Source: Motacilla alba alba
Lineage: Eukaryota > Chordata > Aves > Passeriformes > Motacillidae
Direction of reading: 5' to 3'
Assembly: GCF_015832195.1 (NCBI RefSeq)
Contig: NC_052046.1
Span: 32,702,911 to 32,766,910, forward strand
DNA length: 64,000 nt
Below are positions 15,366-26,550 of the stretch, in pieces. The position numbers and the translations under genes were made by a program. The notes beneath the pieces are model-generated. The model worked only from the letters and a program-made list of their open reading frames with translations, did not search any database and had not been told where the DNA came from. The first letter of the stretch is position 1. Every line of letters begins with the position of its first letter.

Positions 15366-15431
15366 AAAAAAACCAACCAAACAAAAACAACAACAACAAC
15401 AACAAACAAAAACCAAAACAAAACAACAAAC
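15366..15431. repeat. A/C-rich simple repeat with (CAA)n
   Basis: Low-complexity tract of CAA, CAAAA and CCAA units, with five or more perfect CAA units at its centre. It accounts for the Asn/Lys/Gln-rich open frame here. Confidence 0.9.
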
Positions 15432-15786
15432 CCACAAAAGAAGGAGTGCTCTTTTGTTCAAATCATTCAAGTCTGCTGGCTAACATCTTTTTTATCAATC
15501 TAGCAGTGTTCTTCTGACCTTCTGACCAAAATACACGATTCTACCCCTGATGTGCTCCCTCAAGATATGACAAAGTTGCTCAAACAACCCAAAGGACTGA
15601 GATATAAACACTGATCATTTAGCAACGGCCTACTCTTCTTGCCATCGCCTACCTGTTTCAATATAGAATGATAAACACCAAAAACTTACTTATACACTGG
15701 GTTTTGATATTATTATCAGTTTGCACCTGCTGCCTCTTGTCATATCAAGTAGGCACCACTACATTCACCACATAGTTATATTCATT

Positions 15787-16140
15787 GGTGAGATCCCCCT
15801 GAGCTTTCTCAAGGCTGAGCAGTCCCAGCTCTCTTGCATGCTCCTTGAAGATATGGTCCTGTTGTCATCCTCCACTTGACTTGATCCAGGATGTCCATGT
15901 CTTGCACTGGGAAGCCTAGAGCTGGACTGACAGTTTCAGATGTGTCTCACTTGTGACGGAGGGGAAGAAACACTATCCTCAACCTACCAGCAGGCAATGT
16001 CATTCCTAATGTAACCCAGGAGACCTCTGGCCTTCTTTGCTATGAGGGTTTCTGGCTCACAGCCAACTAGTGCCCACCAGGACACCAAGGTATTTTCCTG
16101 CCAAGTTGCTTTCCTCCACCACATCAGCCCCAGGCGTCTA
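15787..16140 (-). mobile_element. CR1 LINE fragment next to the solo LTR
   Basis: Antisense CR1 of the untranslated/3' part. It shows the order GCTGAGCAGTCCCAGCTCTC, then a GAGCTGGACTGACAG-type block, CCAGGAGACCTCTGGCCTTC, CTGGCTCACAGCCAACTAG and CCACCAGGACACCAAGGTAT, a well known succession in bird CR1. It stops about where the LTR begins, so the LTR inserted into or at the edge of this copy. Confidence 0.85.
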
Positions 16141-16147
16141 GAATTCA

Positions 16148-16153
16148 GAAAAT
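16148..16153. repeat. Target-site duplication, left copy (GAAAAT)
   Basis: Matches 16,876-16,881 exactly and abuts the TG end of the LTR. Confidence 0.85.
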
Positions 16154-16875
16154 TGTGTCATGCGTTTTTTAAGTGGTATAGTTGGTTTGGTTATAAAAGA
16201 TAGTTATTTACTGTTAGTTAGAAAAATGGTTTAACTCTCTGTACCCCATTAAAGTCCTTCAGAATGGTTTCTTGCTAAGTTTTTTACCCCCTGTTTTTCC
16301 CACCACTGGGCTGCCCCTCAAAATGACTGATCCCCTGCTCCTCCCCTTATGCCCTTATATGCCTGTATCAATCCTCATACTGCTGCCGAAACCTCTGTCT
16401 GTTATCCTGACCACCCCCCTTTCCTTCGAGAAAATTCTGTGTCAATTATCCTTAGTTCAATCCATGATTCGCCTCCAAGGCTTCTTCCCCCCGCACCCCT
16501 CCTGCAATCCTCATTGGTTCTGCCATATCTCGTACTTTTCCCCTTACCTTTGCTTATTGGTTGCCTTATGTTTCCACCCCTTACGCCCACTCCCTTTATA
16601 AGAGCTTCCCAAGACCCTTGTTCTTGGACAATTTTCCCTGGTTCCATTGTGGAATAAATATGCCTTGGCATCCCTACAAGTGTTCCTTCTCTCCTTCCTT
16701 CGCCTTGGGACCTCGCAGCCTGCACTTGCCTGTGTCACCCAGCCCACAGCTACACCACGACCCATGTATTCTTTATGAGAGCCTGGGAGTGGCTGCTCTT
16801 GTGGCCCCCTCCGAGGTCACGTGAGGAGCAGCTAGCTGGCATCTCTCCACTCCTGTGACCGCAGTGCGAGCCGCA
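16154..16875 (+). mobile_element. Solo LTR of an endogenous retrovirus, 6-bp TSD
   Basis: The 722-bp element begins TGTGTCATGC and ends GAGCCGCA, the TG...CA ends of an LTR. It is flanked by identical 6-bp GAAAAT copies at 16,148-16,153 and 16,876-16,881, a target-site duplication. Inside, a TATA-like CTTTATAAGAG at about 16,595 is followed by GGAATAAATATG at about 16,651, giving the U3-R-U5 order and a plus-strand direction. No gag, pol or env sequence is attached, so it is a solo LTR left by recombination. A 6-bp duplication fits the beta-/alpha-like ERVK group of birds. Open frames here (16,272-16,932, both strands) are not genes. Family name not assigned. Confidence 0.88.
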
Positions 16876-16881
16876 GAAAAT
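16876..16881. repeat. Target-site duplication, right copy (GAAAAT)
   Basis: Matches 16,148-16,153 exactly and abuts the CA end of the LTR. Confidence 0.85.
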
Positions 16882-19800
16882 GATCTCTTTTTTAGTGATT
16901 TCACAGCAAACATTCAACAATAGCTTTGACATTGGAAAGACACCAGATTTTCTCCCTCATTTTGTGGCTTGATAGCTCAGTATGTTTAATCTTTGCCAAA
17001 GGATCACATGTTACATAAACTCTGGATATATCACATAATGTACTCTCTTGAAATGACACGGAGTGCTTTTAAATGAAGCACTTTTTACTATTTGTGATGG
17101 TTCAACAAGCTTGTAAATTAAAATGACTCAATTTTTCATCTGTATTTCTCAACTCCACTTTTTAAAAAAACCTTGAAATGTAATTCTGCTAATGGTGCAA
17201 CAGCTACAGATTCATTAGTCAGAATTTTCACCACAGATTCTTACTCTCAAATTTGTGTCATAAAATTATGTTTAGGTATTAACATTAGCTTTCTAAAACT
17301 AATTGCAAACTACTTCTAAGCCAGGAGCACACACACACACAAAAGAACCAAGAAAACACTTGTTGTGTTTGTGTATTGTCCAGCTTTAAAGCATAAAGTC
17401 TCCTAGCTTTGTTGTTCCTACAAATTGTATAAAACAAAAATCAGACTGTTTCATAAACTATGTATTGAAGAGAAATGATTGAAAATTGTTCTAACTTTTT
17501 GCTCATCTTGATGAAAGAAAAGATGCAGTTATCCTTGAGAACTTGATACTTACAAATGAGTACCTATTGATTGGACTCCTGCGCCTGTGAGTAGAACCTT
17601 CTGCTCTCAAGTTGCTACATTTTATCTTATATGTATCCTGAAATTGGAGATATAACGGGTGGTCAGGTGAAGATACATAAGGGCAGTGCCCGAAATATAT
17701 GAGAGATCGTGAACTGCATTATGCACCTCATATTGCAACATTTGCTCATGTTCTTGGCTACCCAAACTTTTTAGAACTTCATTAGTTCTGTGATTATGCT
17801 CATAACCTAAATGACAGCATCTGTTTCTTTAAAGTCAGATCAGTGACAGAAAATTTGAGTGTTCTAAGAACTACTGAGTATAACTAATTACTTGAAGAAA
17901 ACTTACAGTGCATTCCAAGCTTTTGTTTACATTTTGCTGATTTTCATTAAGACAAAACATGAATTTTTTTCTAGAAAAAAATCAGTTTACTTAAAGAATA
18001 GGATGTGAGGAAACAATGCCTTTAAAAAAGCTCAGGTTAAATTGCCACAATCTTTTGCACATTCTGGTAAAAACAACTGTTAACTAGTAGCCTGAAAGAA
18101 ATTCAGAGAACTTAACATTGTTAAAATTTGTTCCTGTAGGTCTTTTATCTTTCTCACATATCAAAACTATTAGTATCAACACTGAACCATGATTCTCATT
18201 AATCACCACCTAACAGCATTGTGTAAATAGGTAATTTTCAAAGTAGCACTCTTTGTCCTTTAATCATTTGATTTACCAAACTAAAACTTTGTTTTAGAAG
18301 TGAGGAAGCTTCACAGATCACCTTCTGATCTGTGGAGTTTGATGAATTCCTTGGACTGGACTCCTGAGAGAGGAATCCTACCTGAATTCTGCTCAGCTTC
18401 AGACTTGACTACTAGATCAGTTCCAAATGGAAAAGAAAATAGAGAGCAATCTTGATCAGTCAGGTGCCCACTAGAATATGCCCTGAGACTCTTAATTCCC
18501 CTGATGCTTTTTTCCATGAACCTGATGAAACATGGCACTGACTCAAAGGCTTTTAATTACTCCAGGGAGCAATCAAGAATCACCTTGTTGTGTCTTGAGT
18601 AAATCACATCTGTTTATGCTTTCAGACTTAGGTAGACTGCAACTACCACTTTCTCTCCTTCTGTATTTCTGAGCTTTTCATGATGCCTACAATGACACCC
18701 ATGCTAAGATTCATCCTATCTAACTAATTTTTAATTGAGGCACAGGTCAAGAATCTAGTCACCCTAGACTTCTGTTACCCTCAGCAACAAGATCTTAGAT
18801 AAGCCTTAAGTGCTCTCTGGAAGTATCCCTGTATCTCACTCGGAAGGGAATGGAAGTAACAAATAATCCTGATTTGACTCCTGCCCGATAAAACATTCTG
18901 TTTAAAAGCCTAACACCGGGTGGGACAAACTTTGGCCTTCAGACTTTTCTATACAGAAAATTTATGCTTACCACATCTAAATTCTGGAACAAAATAATTT
19001 CTGAATTGTCAGAGGAAAATTAAATGATGCTTTGTTTTACATTTTCATGTAAGTAACTCAAATTATTCTATGGATGCAAAATTCTCTTCCATTTTAGCAA
19101 AGAAGTGTCTCCTCTACTTGTCTATTCACACCTCTCCATTTGCAGTAATAATTCCATGCTACTCCTGATCCCACATACTAAAAATTTCATACTAAAATGT
19201 ATCCTTTTCTTGACACTCATTCTCTGCAGCTTTTTCTTTGCCATACAGGCAGTAGACAGTCCCATTAATCCCATCAGTCACTCCAGTACTATCCCATAGA
19301 CCCCTTCTCCATCCATTTCTAAGTTCCATCACCCACTTCCAAATTCCTTTTCAAGGACTTGGTACAAGGACTCATCCTACAGCTCTAACTGTACATACCA
19401 CAGATGTGCACTCCCTGTGCATCTTTTACTGTGAATTCGAACAACTTCTCTCTGTGAATGAGTCAGACTCACTTCATTCTCATCCCTCCCAGTACATCTC
19501 TTGTTTGAGCACCATGACAAAGACCCACTGTCCATCTTTTGCTCATGGGATCTCTTCAGAGTGCTTCTGCAGTATATTTTCAAATGTTCCTCCTGCAAGG
19601 GATCCTCTTTTGTCTTTTTCTCCACCTGAATCTTGCCTTTGAGTAGTCTTTTCTGCTATCATAAATTCAGCAGTCATCTCTGGACTCAAACACAGCTATT
19701 TTTTTCTACTCCAAACCCACTGACCAGGTTGTAACAATTTCTGGATATGGAATGTTTGAGTTACCCATGACACGTTCAGGGGAATTTCTTTTTTTTTTTT

Positions 19801-20522
19801 TTAATTTATAGTAATACTTAAGGAATCTAGCTGACATTAGGATCCCATTTTTTACTTTACTTTTGTGTAATAAGAGAAAATTTTGGCCTCACACAACAAA
19901 CAACTGAAATAGCCAACTGAACTACTGGAACTGCTCCTTAAAAAAAGAAAAATGTAGGATATTAGAATTATTAAATAATGCATTTATGATGGATTTTAGA
20001 AGAAAACAATGTGCTTTACACATTTAAACTTGACATCCCAGGTGGATGTTCTTCACAAAATCTTCTTTCAAAGCTCTGTTTTCATACACATTAAAATAAT
20101 CATTAAATTCAGAAATTTTTTTAAATTTAAATTCTCAAAGTGTTGCTGAATGTTGAATGGATTCTAAGCAGGAAGGATTTTCAATGTTAATTCTGCTTTC
20201 TTAGTAACAGAGGGATTTGATCATTTATTATGTAAATATAGTGAGTTTCACCAAAGTGTGTGTTCTAATGTGTACATAAGGACAGTAACACATGAAGACT
20301 CATGTTTTCTGTGTGTATGAAGACTCAAAAGTGAAGAAAGTACTAAGGAAAACATCTGCAGTATTAAGAATAATTTTTTCTATTCTATCTTAGAAGACAA
20401 AACAACTAATTTCATATAACCTGTTTATAGAGGATGAAGGAATTTTCACTGTATATTTTTTCAATAATTTTCCTATGTAAATAAGAATTCTTATCTTGGG
20501 GAAGAGACTGGCATCATTTTCC

Positions 20523-20830
20523 CTTTGTCTGCCTACATGCAGTCAGTCAGCAGCATGGGCTGCCATCTTGGGAGGAGGCAGTACCCCACCATTTTGGAAG
20601 TCTCCTTGTTCCCATGGGGCTCTTGAGATTTAGCAATTTTGTGTTAAGGGATTATTTACTAGTTGGTTCGGGTTTTTTTGCCTGTTGCTGTTTTGCCTGT
20701 TAGTAACCGCTGTTTTTTAACTTATATCTACTAATATTTGTTCCTTATAGATGAAAAGGGATTGATTGAAATTAGGGGGAGGCAACTCATTTTAATGAGT
20801 GTCCACATCTTTAAACTGTCATGATGAAAA
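20523..20830 (+). mobile_element. Possible ERV/LTR fragment
   Basis: Contains GCCATCTTGGGAGGAGGCAG, then a TTGCCTGTTGCTGTTTTGCC and GTAACCGCTGTTTTTTAAC stretch, then AGGCAACTCATTTTAATGAG. These recall U5 or internal segments of avian endogenous retroviruses. No boundaries or duplication were found and it could be another old repeat. Confidence 0.3.
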
Positions 20831-21370
20831 GAAAGGGAGCAAGCCCAGAGTAGATGTCTTGGTATCAGTAAAAAGAAACTCCTCTGGCAAAAGTAAAAGC
20901 ACAAGCTATAGGAAATGCCAAGTTGCAGAAAACCTTCTGGTTCTGCTGTCCTCAGTGCCTAGTTAACATTACTGGCAGTTCTTTCTATGAAAGTTTAAAG
21001 TTTGAATTCAATTCACAAAACATAAAAGATTAATTGAAATTTCTAAAATTTACTTATTGTCATTTTCAACACAAACAAACTTCATACATATTTCATTACA
21101 TTTGTACTGAGCCTACAAATGCAAGTGTCTGCAATAATCATGTATTTCAGTAAGTATTCCAAAAACATAACTTTTATGCATGGCTTCTGGGATCAAGGCC
21201 AGTTGTAGCTACAAGATGGTCTCCACAGCTGCTACCACATCACATGAACCTGGAGAGTGCCAAGATAAAGGGAGAGAAATAGGACCCAGCTATAATCCCC
21301 CCTTTCTTTAAATAGTTTTCCATTTCAACTCCCCTGTATTGTTCTGCAACATCCTACGTCCTACAAATAG

Positions 21371-21800
21371 AAACAGAGAATTGTAGAATACCCTGAGTTG
21401 GAAGGGACCCATCAGGATCACTCAAGTCCAACTCCTGCCCTTGCACAGGACACCCCAAGAATCACTACACACACTTTAGAGCATTGTCCAAACACTTCTT
21501 GATCTCTGTCAGGATTGGTGCTGTGACCACATCCCTGGGGAGCCTGTTCAGCCATCCTCTGGGTGAAAAACCCTTTTCTAATGTCCAGCCTAAACCTCCC
21601 CTGACACAACTTCAGGCCATTCTCTCAGGTCCTGTCACTGTCACCACAGAGAAGAGATCAGTGCCTGCCCCTCCTCTTACCCTCACATGGCAGTTGTAAC
21701 TGCAGTGAGGTCTGCCCTCAGTCTCCTCTTCTCCAGCCTGAACAAACCAAGTGACCTCAGCTGCTCCCTGTGTGGCTTTACCATCTTCGTAGCCCATAAA
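21371..21800 (-). mobile_element. CR1 LINE 3' fragment (about 430 bp)
   Basis: Long antisense CR1 3' end: GAGTTGGAAGGGACCCATCA, GTCCAACTCCTGCCC, CATCCCTGGGGAGCCTGTTC, CTGGGTGAAAAACCCTTTTC and CTTCTCCAGCCTGAACAAAC appear in the usual order. It is the best preserved CR1 copy in the 5' flank. The overlapping frames on both strands are by-products. Confidence 0.95.
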
Positions 21801-23084
21801 TGTATGCTGCCCTGCAACGTGCAAAAACAGACAGTTGTTCACAAAGGAGAGAAAATAGTTCAGAAAATTGCATTCCAACACTGAGAATATGTGCCAAAAT
21901 ATTGGAGTGAAATACTGTCACCACAGGAAGAAATGTCAGAACAAAGCATCAAAGTACAAAAGTGTTATATGGGGCAATGCCTCAAAGCATCCTGACTGTG
22001 ACAAGCTGACAAGAAAATCTTGACTTAGAATGCATTTAAGTCAAAAAATAGTATGACAAAGGGCCGACAAGGAAGCTATGAGGCACAAAGATTCTTAACT
22101 CTGGATGACCACTGAGGTTTAAAAAGGGAGAAAAAAATAAAGCACTTATATTCAGCAGTGCCAAACTAAGTGAGAAGAGAACAAAATTGTTGGATGAAGA
22201 AGGGCCAGGAGGGCGTCATCAGGGCCTACAAGAAACTTTGAAAGCAAGTTATTTCAGTGTTCAGAGGAAAGGAAAATTGAAGTTATGACGCAATAGGCTA
22301 CACATATGGAACAACTCTAATTGATGTGAGGCCAGGCTGGCCCTGGTTGGATTCACAGAACCACAGCTGGCTCCCTGCTCCTGCTTTTGTCCTTCTCTTT
22401 GCCAAGATGCACAATGGAACCTAAGACTGGCATATGTAGGGATTAGTTTTGCATGAAATACCAAGACAAAAGGAAGGAGCTGTTTATTTTCCTTGGAAGA
22501 TCTTTCCTTCTGGTTTTTTTTTGCAACCAATTTTACACTCACTGCAAGCAAATACAGTCTAGATGTAAGATTATATCCAGTAATTCTTAAACATATATTG
22601 ACGGCATGGTGTGTATCACATCCAATACTAATCTAAACTCAGATACAGTCAAATTCAGCTCCTTCTCGCGTAGATCAGTGTAGCTGCCTGACATTGGTGG
22701 TACTACAAAGAAAAGTTGACTCTCTGACGGTTGGCTGACTTTTGTTAAACTGGATATAACTGTCCAAGGCAGAACTTTTATGAAGTGCCAGCTGCTGTAA
22801 ACACCCCTCATCTGCAGTGAGACTCAAAGCACTCTCAGCAAGCATATCCTTTAAATGAAATTTAGCTCCTGTTGGAACAAAATTCCTTTACTACAAGATG
22901 AAGGGATGAGTTCAAAGCATTTTCAGTTAGTTCTTTACTGATCCAGAAGAGACCTAGATAAAATGTATTACACCTAACAGTTGTATTTGTTTAAATATTC
23001 AGACTTCAAAGCAGAATTCTAGGCACAACAGTGCCATCCAGGGGCCAGCTAATTGCTGGTAAATTTCCTGAAACTTTTTTAAGG

Positions 23085-23163
23085 GGAGGTTTTGGTTTGT
23101 TTTGGGTTGTTTGCTTTTGGTTTTTTTGTTTTGTTTGTTTGTTAGTTTGATGGTTTTTGTTTC
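23085..23163. repeat. T/G-rich low-complexity tract
   Basis: Runs of TTTTG, GTTTGTTT and T7, with no other features. Confidence 0.85.
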
Positions 23164-23290
23164 TTATATAAACAAAACTTGGTTCCTTTAAAACAATTTC
23201 CCCAAGTGTTTTCAAATATGACCTCCATTCTTTATAATACTGCAGCAGCTAAATAGGAATGTAAAAAAAAATGTAAAAAAATTTTTACAT

Positions 23291-23320
23291 TTTAGAGAAT
23301 GTAAAAATTCATTCTCTAAA
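23291..23320. repeat. Hairpin: 11-bp perfect stem, 8-nt loop
   Basis: TTTAGAGAATG pairs with CATTCTCTAAA. A second AT-only near-palindrome (GTAAAAAAATTTTTAC type) lies just before it at about 23,270-23,292. Confidence 0.8.
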
Positions 23321-23856
23321 CATACTAAGCTTTGCTTACATTTAAGCATGGGTTTTTCAAAAGTTTCAACAGAAAAATATTTGTAGCAATTTAAATCAAC
23401 AAATCCTTCTAGCACAAGAAACTGGCAATGATGAGAAAAGTTCTGATAAAACTTTGCCAAAATTTTCAGACTGAGACATCACTCAGTCCAAAACACATGC
23501 TCAGCCACACTTCACCACGGCTATTTAAAATTAATTATGTATATAAAATTTCACACAACCACAGCTTCAAGATGTATCGTTTCTACGCAGCCCTAAATCT
23601 TCCTTCAGCACAAATGGAAAACTCAATCTGAAAAGTGTAAGGTACTCTGAAAACGGAGGCTGTTTTGTCACGGTGGGCACAGAGCAAAGTCTAGAGCTAC
23701 GGCAGCGGTCACAGCTTACTCCTGCAACGCGTTCCACTCAGCAGCTACATGGCGGGAAAAGCAAAAACCCCAAAATATTTCTATTATAAACTAGTTGTGG
23801 GGGCAGAGGCCACTTCAGTTTAAGGATTCACAAACCTACATCGCCTAGATTAAGCA

Positions 23857-23904
<48 letters not shown>
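23857..23904. repeat. (AGCC)12 microsatellite at the island edge
   Basis: Twelve perfect tandem AGCC units, directly upstream of the CpG island and about 310 bp before the SRFBP1 start codon. Uninterrupted tetranucleotide arrays of this length are usually polymorphic. It explains the WLAG repeats in the minus-strand open frame here, which is not a gene. Confidence 0.97.
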
Positions 23905-24440
23905 GGTCGACCGGCGATGCCAGGCACAGGGCCGCGCCGCGATACTTTAAATTCCACCAGGGGCGAGGCGACCTCCTTAGGCACGGCCCGGACGCCTCGG
24001 GTAGGCCGGGCTCGGGATCCGCCCCCTGCCCGCGCCGCTCATCACGCGTGAGCGCCAGGAAGCGGCCCCAATCACAGCTCTGAACCCCGCTCTGCACCGG
24101 GGCTCCGGGGCGGGGCGGGGCGGGAGCGGCCCTCCGGCGCCTGCGCGCGGTTTCGCTTCGTGCGGCGGCGTGGGGAGCGCTCGGCGCGGCCTGCGGGGCT
24201 TTGCGGCGCCATGGCTCCCGTGCTGAACCTCAACAACGAGGTGAGACACCCGCGGCTTCGGCGGGCCGGGGAGGCTTGGGCCGGGGCAGGGCCGGGGCGG
24301 CGGTCAGCGGCGGCGGATAGCCCTGCGAGCGAGCCGGCTTGGGGCCGACCTTCCCCGCAGCCGGCGTGGCGGCCTGCAGCCGTAGAGAAGACCGCAGGTG
24401 ACTGCCGCCGTCCCTCGGCGTGGGAAAACGCATCCCATCG
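23900..24440 (+). promoter_or_regulatory. SRFBP1: CpG-island promoter of SRFBP1
   Basis: GC- and CpG-dense block in otherwise AT-rich DNA, surrounding the SRFBP1 start codon and running into intron 1. Visible elements upstream of the ATG are a CCAAT box (24,068-24,072), overlapping GC boxes of the GGGGCGGGG type (24,107-24,126), and an NRF1-like GC palindrome (about 24,136-24,150). An E2F-like GGCGGGAA lies further up at 23,751-23,758. There is no TATA box at a suitable distance, which fits a broad-start housekeeping promoter. The transcription start is not fixed by sequence, but the elements suggest about 24,140-24,190. Such islands are often bidirectional; no divergent gene is visible on the minus strand. 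Confidence 0.85.
24211..24240 (+). CDS. SRFBP1: SRFBP1 coding exon 1 (start codon, 10 codons)
   Basis: This exon encodes MAPVLNLNNE and ends exactly at a GTGAGA splice donor. The ATG has a strong Kozak context (G at -3, G at +4) and lies inside a CpG island. The frame stays open upstream, but only to a non-ATG triplet (GTG at 24,160), so this ATG is the sensible start. The LNLNNE ending followed by VVKMRK in exon 2 matches my recollection of the mammalian SRFBP1 N-terminus, where the first residues vary and the bird form looks about two residues shorter. SRFBP1 (p49/STRAP) is known as a nuclear/perinuclear protein that binds serum response factor, and it belongs to the BUD22 family linked in yeast to small-subunit ribosome biogenesis. 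The exon ends in phase 0. Confidence 0.9.
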
Positions 24441-26249
24441 TGCTGGAGCTCAGCTGTGATGAAAACAAGCATCTGTCGGGTGAAGTTACTTCTAGGGGGT
24501 GCCGCGCGATTTCGACACGTGTGCCTCGGTGCTACTCCCTGTCCCTTAGTGTCGTTTGATCACGCCTGTCTTGCTGTGTTTGTGTTCACACTGAAGTTTT
24601 GTAGGTGAAAAAGCAGGACCCACCAAAGCACCAGCTGCCTGCCTCCTGGATGGCAAAGATACTGCCTTATTTTCTTGGATATGGAAGGGTTGGAAACGAA
24701 AAGTTAATAGGTTACAGCTAATTTCTTCCTGTTCTGTAAGAAGTTTGGTGTTTCGTGTTTATTTCATCTTTTTTCTTTTTTATAGTGTGAATGCGGTTGT
24801 GGGTATTTCATTTGTGATGGGTTTTGGTTACGTATTTGCAAATCATTATGCACAGTAAGCCTGACACAACTAAAGTAACCTCATTTTAAGTGTTGCACCA
24901 ACAGTTTAGGATAGCTGGCAGTTCTGCTGAGCATATGTGATATGAGCACCTGCACTTAGTGCTGTGCACTTCCAGAATTCCTCCATAACTAACACCTTGA
25001 TTACAGTTATCAGCAGAGCAAAAATTACTTTGTTTTAAGCATATGGTAACTTGGAGAGGGGTTGATTTGGAAGCTGATTTCAATAATTTAGTGTAGCCTC
25101 TTTATCAGGAAAAGTGTTTGATAGTGCATAAAATCAAAATGTTTACTCAGCAGTTTTTGGTTCATGCTGTTAACAAGTGTAAAGTCAGAAATGAGTGATT
25201 TGTCTTGTGAACATACCTGTAAATCACCAGGGGAAGAAGAGGGTATTTCATTCATTGTGGTAGTGTGGACTTCTTCTGATTGATTCACGTTTGAGTGATG
25301 TTTCATAGTCTTTCTCTGCAAAAATGCCAATATAACTGGGGATGTAAACAGGAGCATTCTTTGACTGAGGAGCTCTTCAGAAAAAGAGTACAGTAAGTTT
25401 CTGCACAAAACATTGGAAGATTTCAGTAAGGACACTAGGAATGTCATTTCTTCTAATACTTGAAACATAGCTTTCCCCTGAGAGGAAGCTGCAAGTTCTG
25501 GAGGAGGTAGCTTTTACCAGTTTCTACAAAAAGTAGACACTGTAATAATAGCTCCATCTGCGATGTAAGGTAGGAGAGAGACTGAAATCCTGGGTGCCAT
25601 CTCTTCAAGAGGGACAGAAGGTCAGTCTGGCTTAGAGTAGGATGAGACCTAGTGTGAGTAGAGTAAAAAGTGTTATACATTTTTATGCATATGTCCTTTT
25701 GTGCGTGTCAGAGCTGTATTAATGACTGTGGTGTTTGGTACCTGCCTCTGTACTTTAGTACATTTTAATGTAAAATAAATTATTTACCAATACCTGGATA
25801 TTTCATATCTCTATAACAGATACCCTCTGTGTATTTGTTACAGAGATGCCCTTGTAAGAATATATTTTGAGAGTAAAAACCATGTCTTCCTCTAATAAAA
25901 ATGAAATGGAGGAATTTTATTAGGACCATGTTTAAAGGAATAACTTTTGAAAATGCAGTCTATTAAATAATATTTCTTACCTATTCTTCCAGTTTGCCAA
26001 GGGAAAGCAAATTATGGAGCAGCTCTATTCTTTGCACCTTCAGCTTTTCACAATCAGACAATACTAGGGATCAAATAGGTTTTTTGCCATTAGGCCATAT
26101 ACAGTAGGTATGATGGTATTTGTTGCAGAGACAACATTGTCACCCTTATATAGCTGATAAACTTGTTTGTCTTTGCTGGATTTACAGGAGTCCAGTATCT
26201 GAAGGATGTCTACAAGAAAGATGGAGAGAGACTTTTCTCAAAGGCATGT

Positions 26250-26550
26250 GGAGATAGTATAAGAGGGAATGGATGAAGTTGAATTGAAAGAGAGTACATT
26301 AAATTGAAAGAGAGTAGATTTGGATTCGATATTAGGAAAGAATTCTATGCTTTGAGGGTGGTGAGGCACTAGCGTGCGTTGGACTGTGCATATGTGGATG
26401 CCCTGTCTCTGAAGGTGTTTAAGGCCAGGTTGGATGCACTCCAAGCAATCTGGTCCAGTGAGAGATGATTCTGCCCATTGCAGCGAGGTTGAAACTAGGT
26501 GGTCTTTAAGGTCCCTTTCAACCCAAACCATTCTGTGAAATTCTGTGATA
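26250..26550 (+). mobile_element. CR1 LINE 3' fragment in intron 1
   Basis: Diverged forward CR1 3' end with GGTGTTTAAGGCCAGGTTGG, CAATCTGGTCCAGTGAGAG, and the GGTCCCTTTCAACCCAAACC and ATTCTGTGAAATTCTGTGAT tail. A short internal near-duplication (GAATTGAAAGAGAGTA and ATTGAAAGAGAGTAGA, about 26,280-26,313) lies at its 5' part. Confidence 0.9.

Larger units (their letters stand above)
1..23700. other. Gene-poor 5' flank of SRFBP1
   Basis: AT-rich sequence with no exon I can support on either strand. Open frames are all short and lack coding character. Outside the repeats listed separately (CR1 at 1.65, 4.85, 15.8 and 21.4 kb; LTRs at 16.15 kb and possibly 7.6 and 20.5 kb; small tandem repeats), I see nothing recognisable in 1-1,640, 1,960-4,840, 5,150-7,560, 8,160-15,780, 16,880-20,520 or 21,800-23,700. 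In human the region upstream of SRFBP1 is also sparse in genes. Confidence 0.75.

Noticed and set aside
15290..15517. Asn/Lys-rich 75-codon frame
   Set aside because: Translation of the (CAA)n simple repeat.
16272..16932. Five overlapping frames on both strands
   Set aside because: All fall in the 722-bp solo LTR or just across its edge.
23828..24472. Minus-strand frames over the CpG island (80-90 codons)
   Set aside because: Pro/Ala/Arg-rich translation of the SRFBP1 promoter and the (AGCC)n array; no evidence of a divergent protein gene.
25088..25468. 126-codon minus-strand frame just inside intron 1
   Set aside because: Coding-like composition in part, but no family recognised and no promoter or homology; treated as chance.
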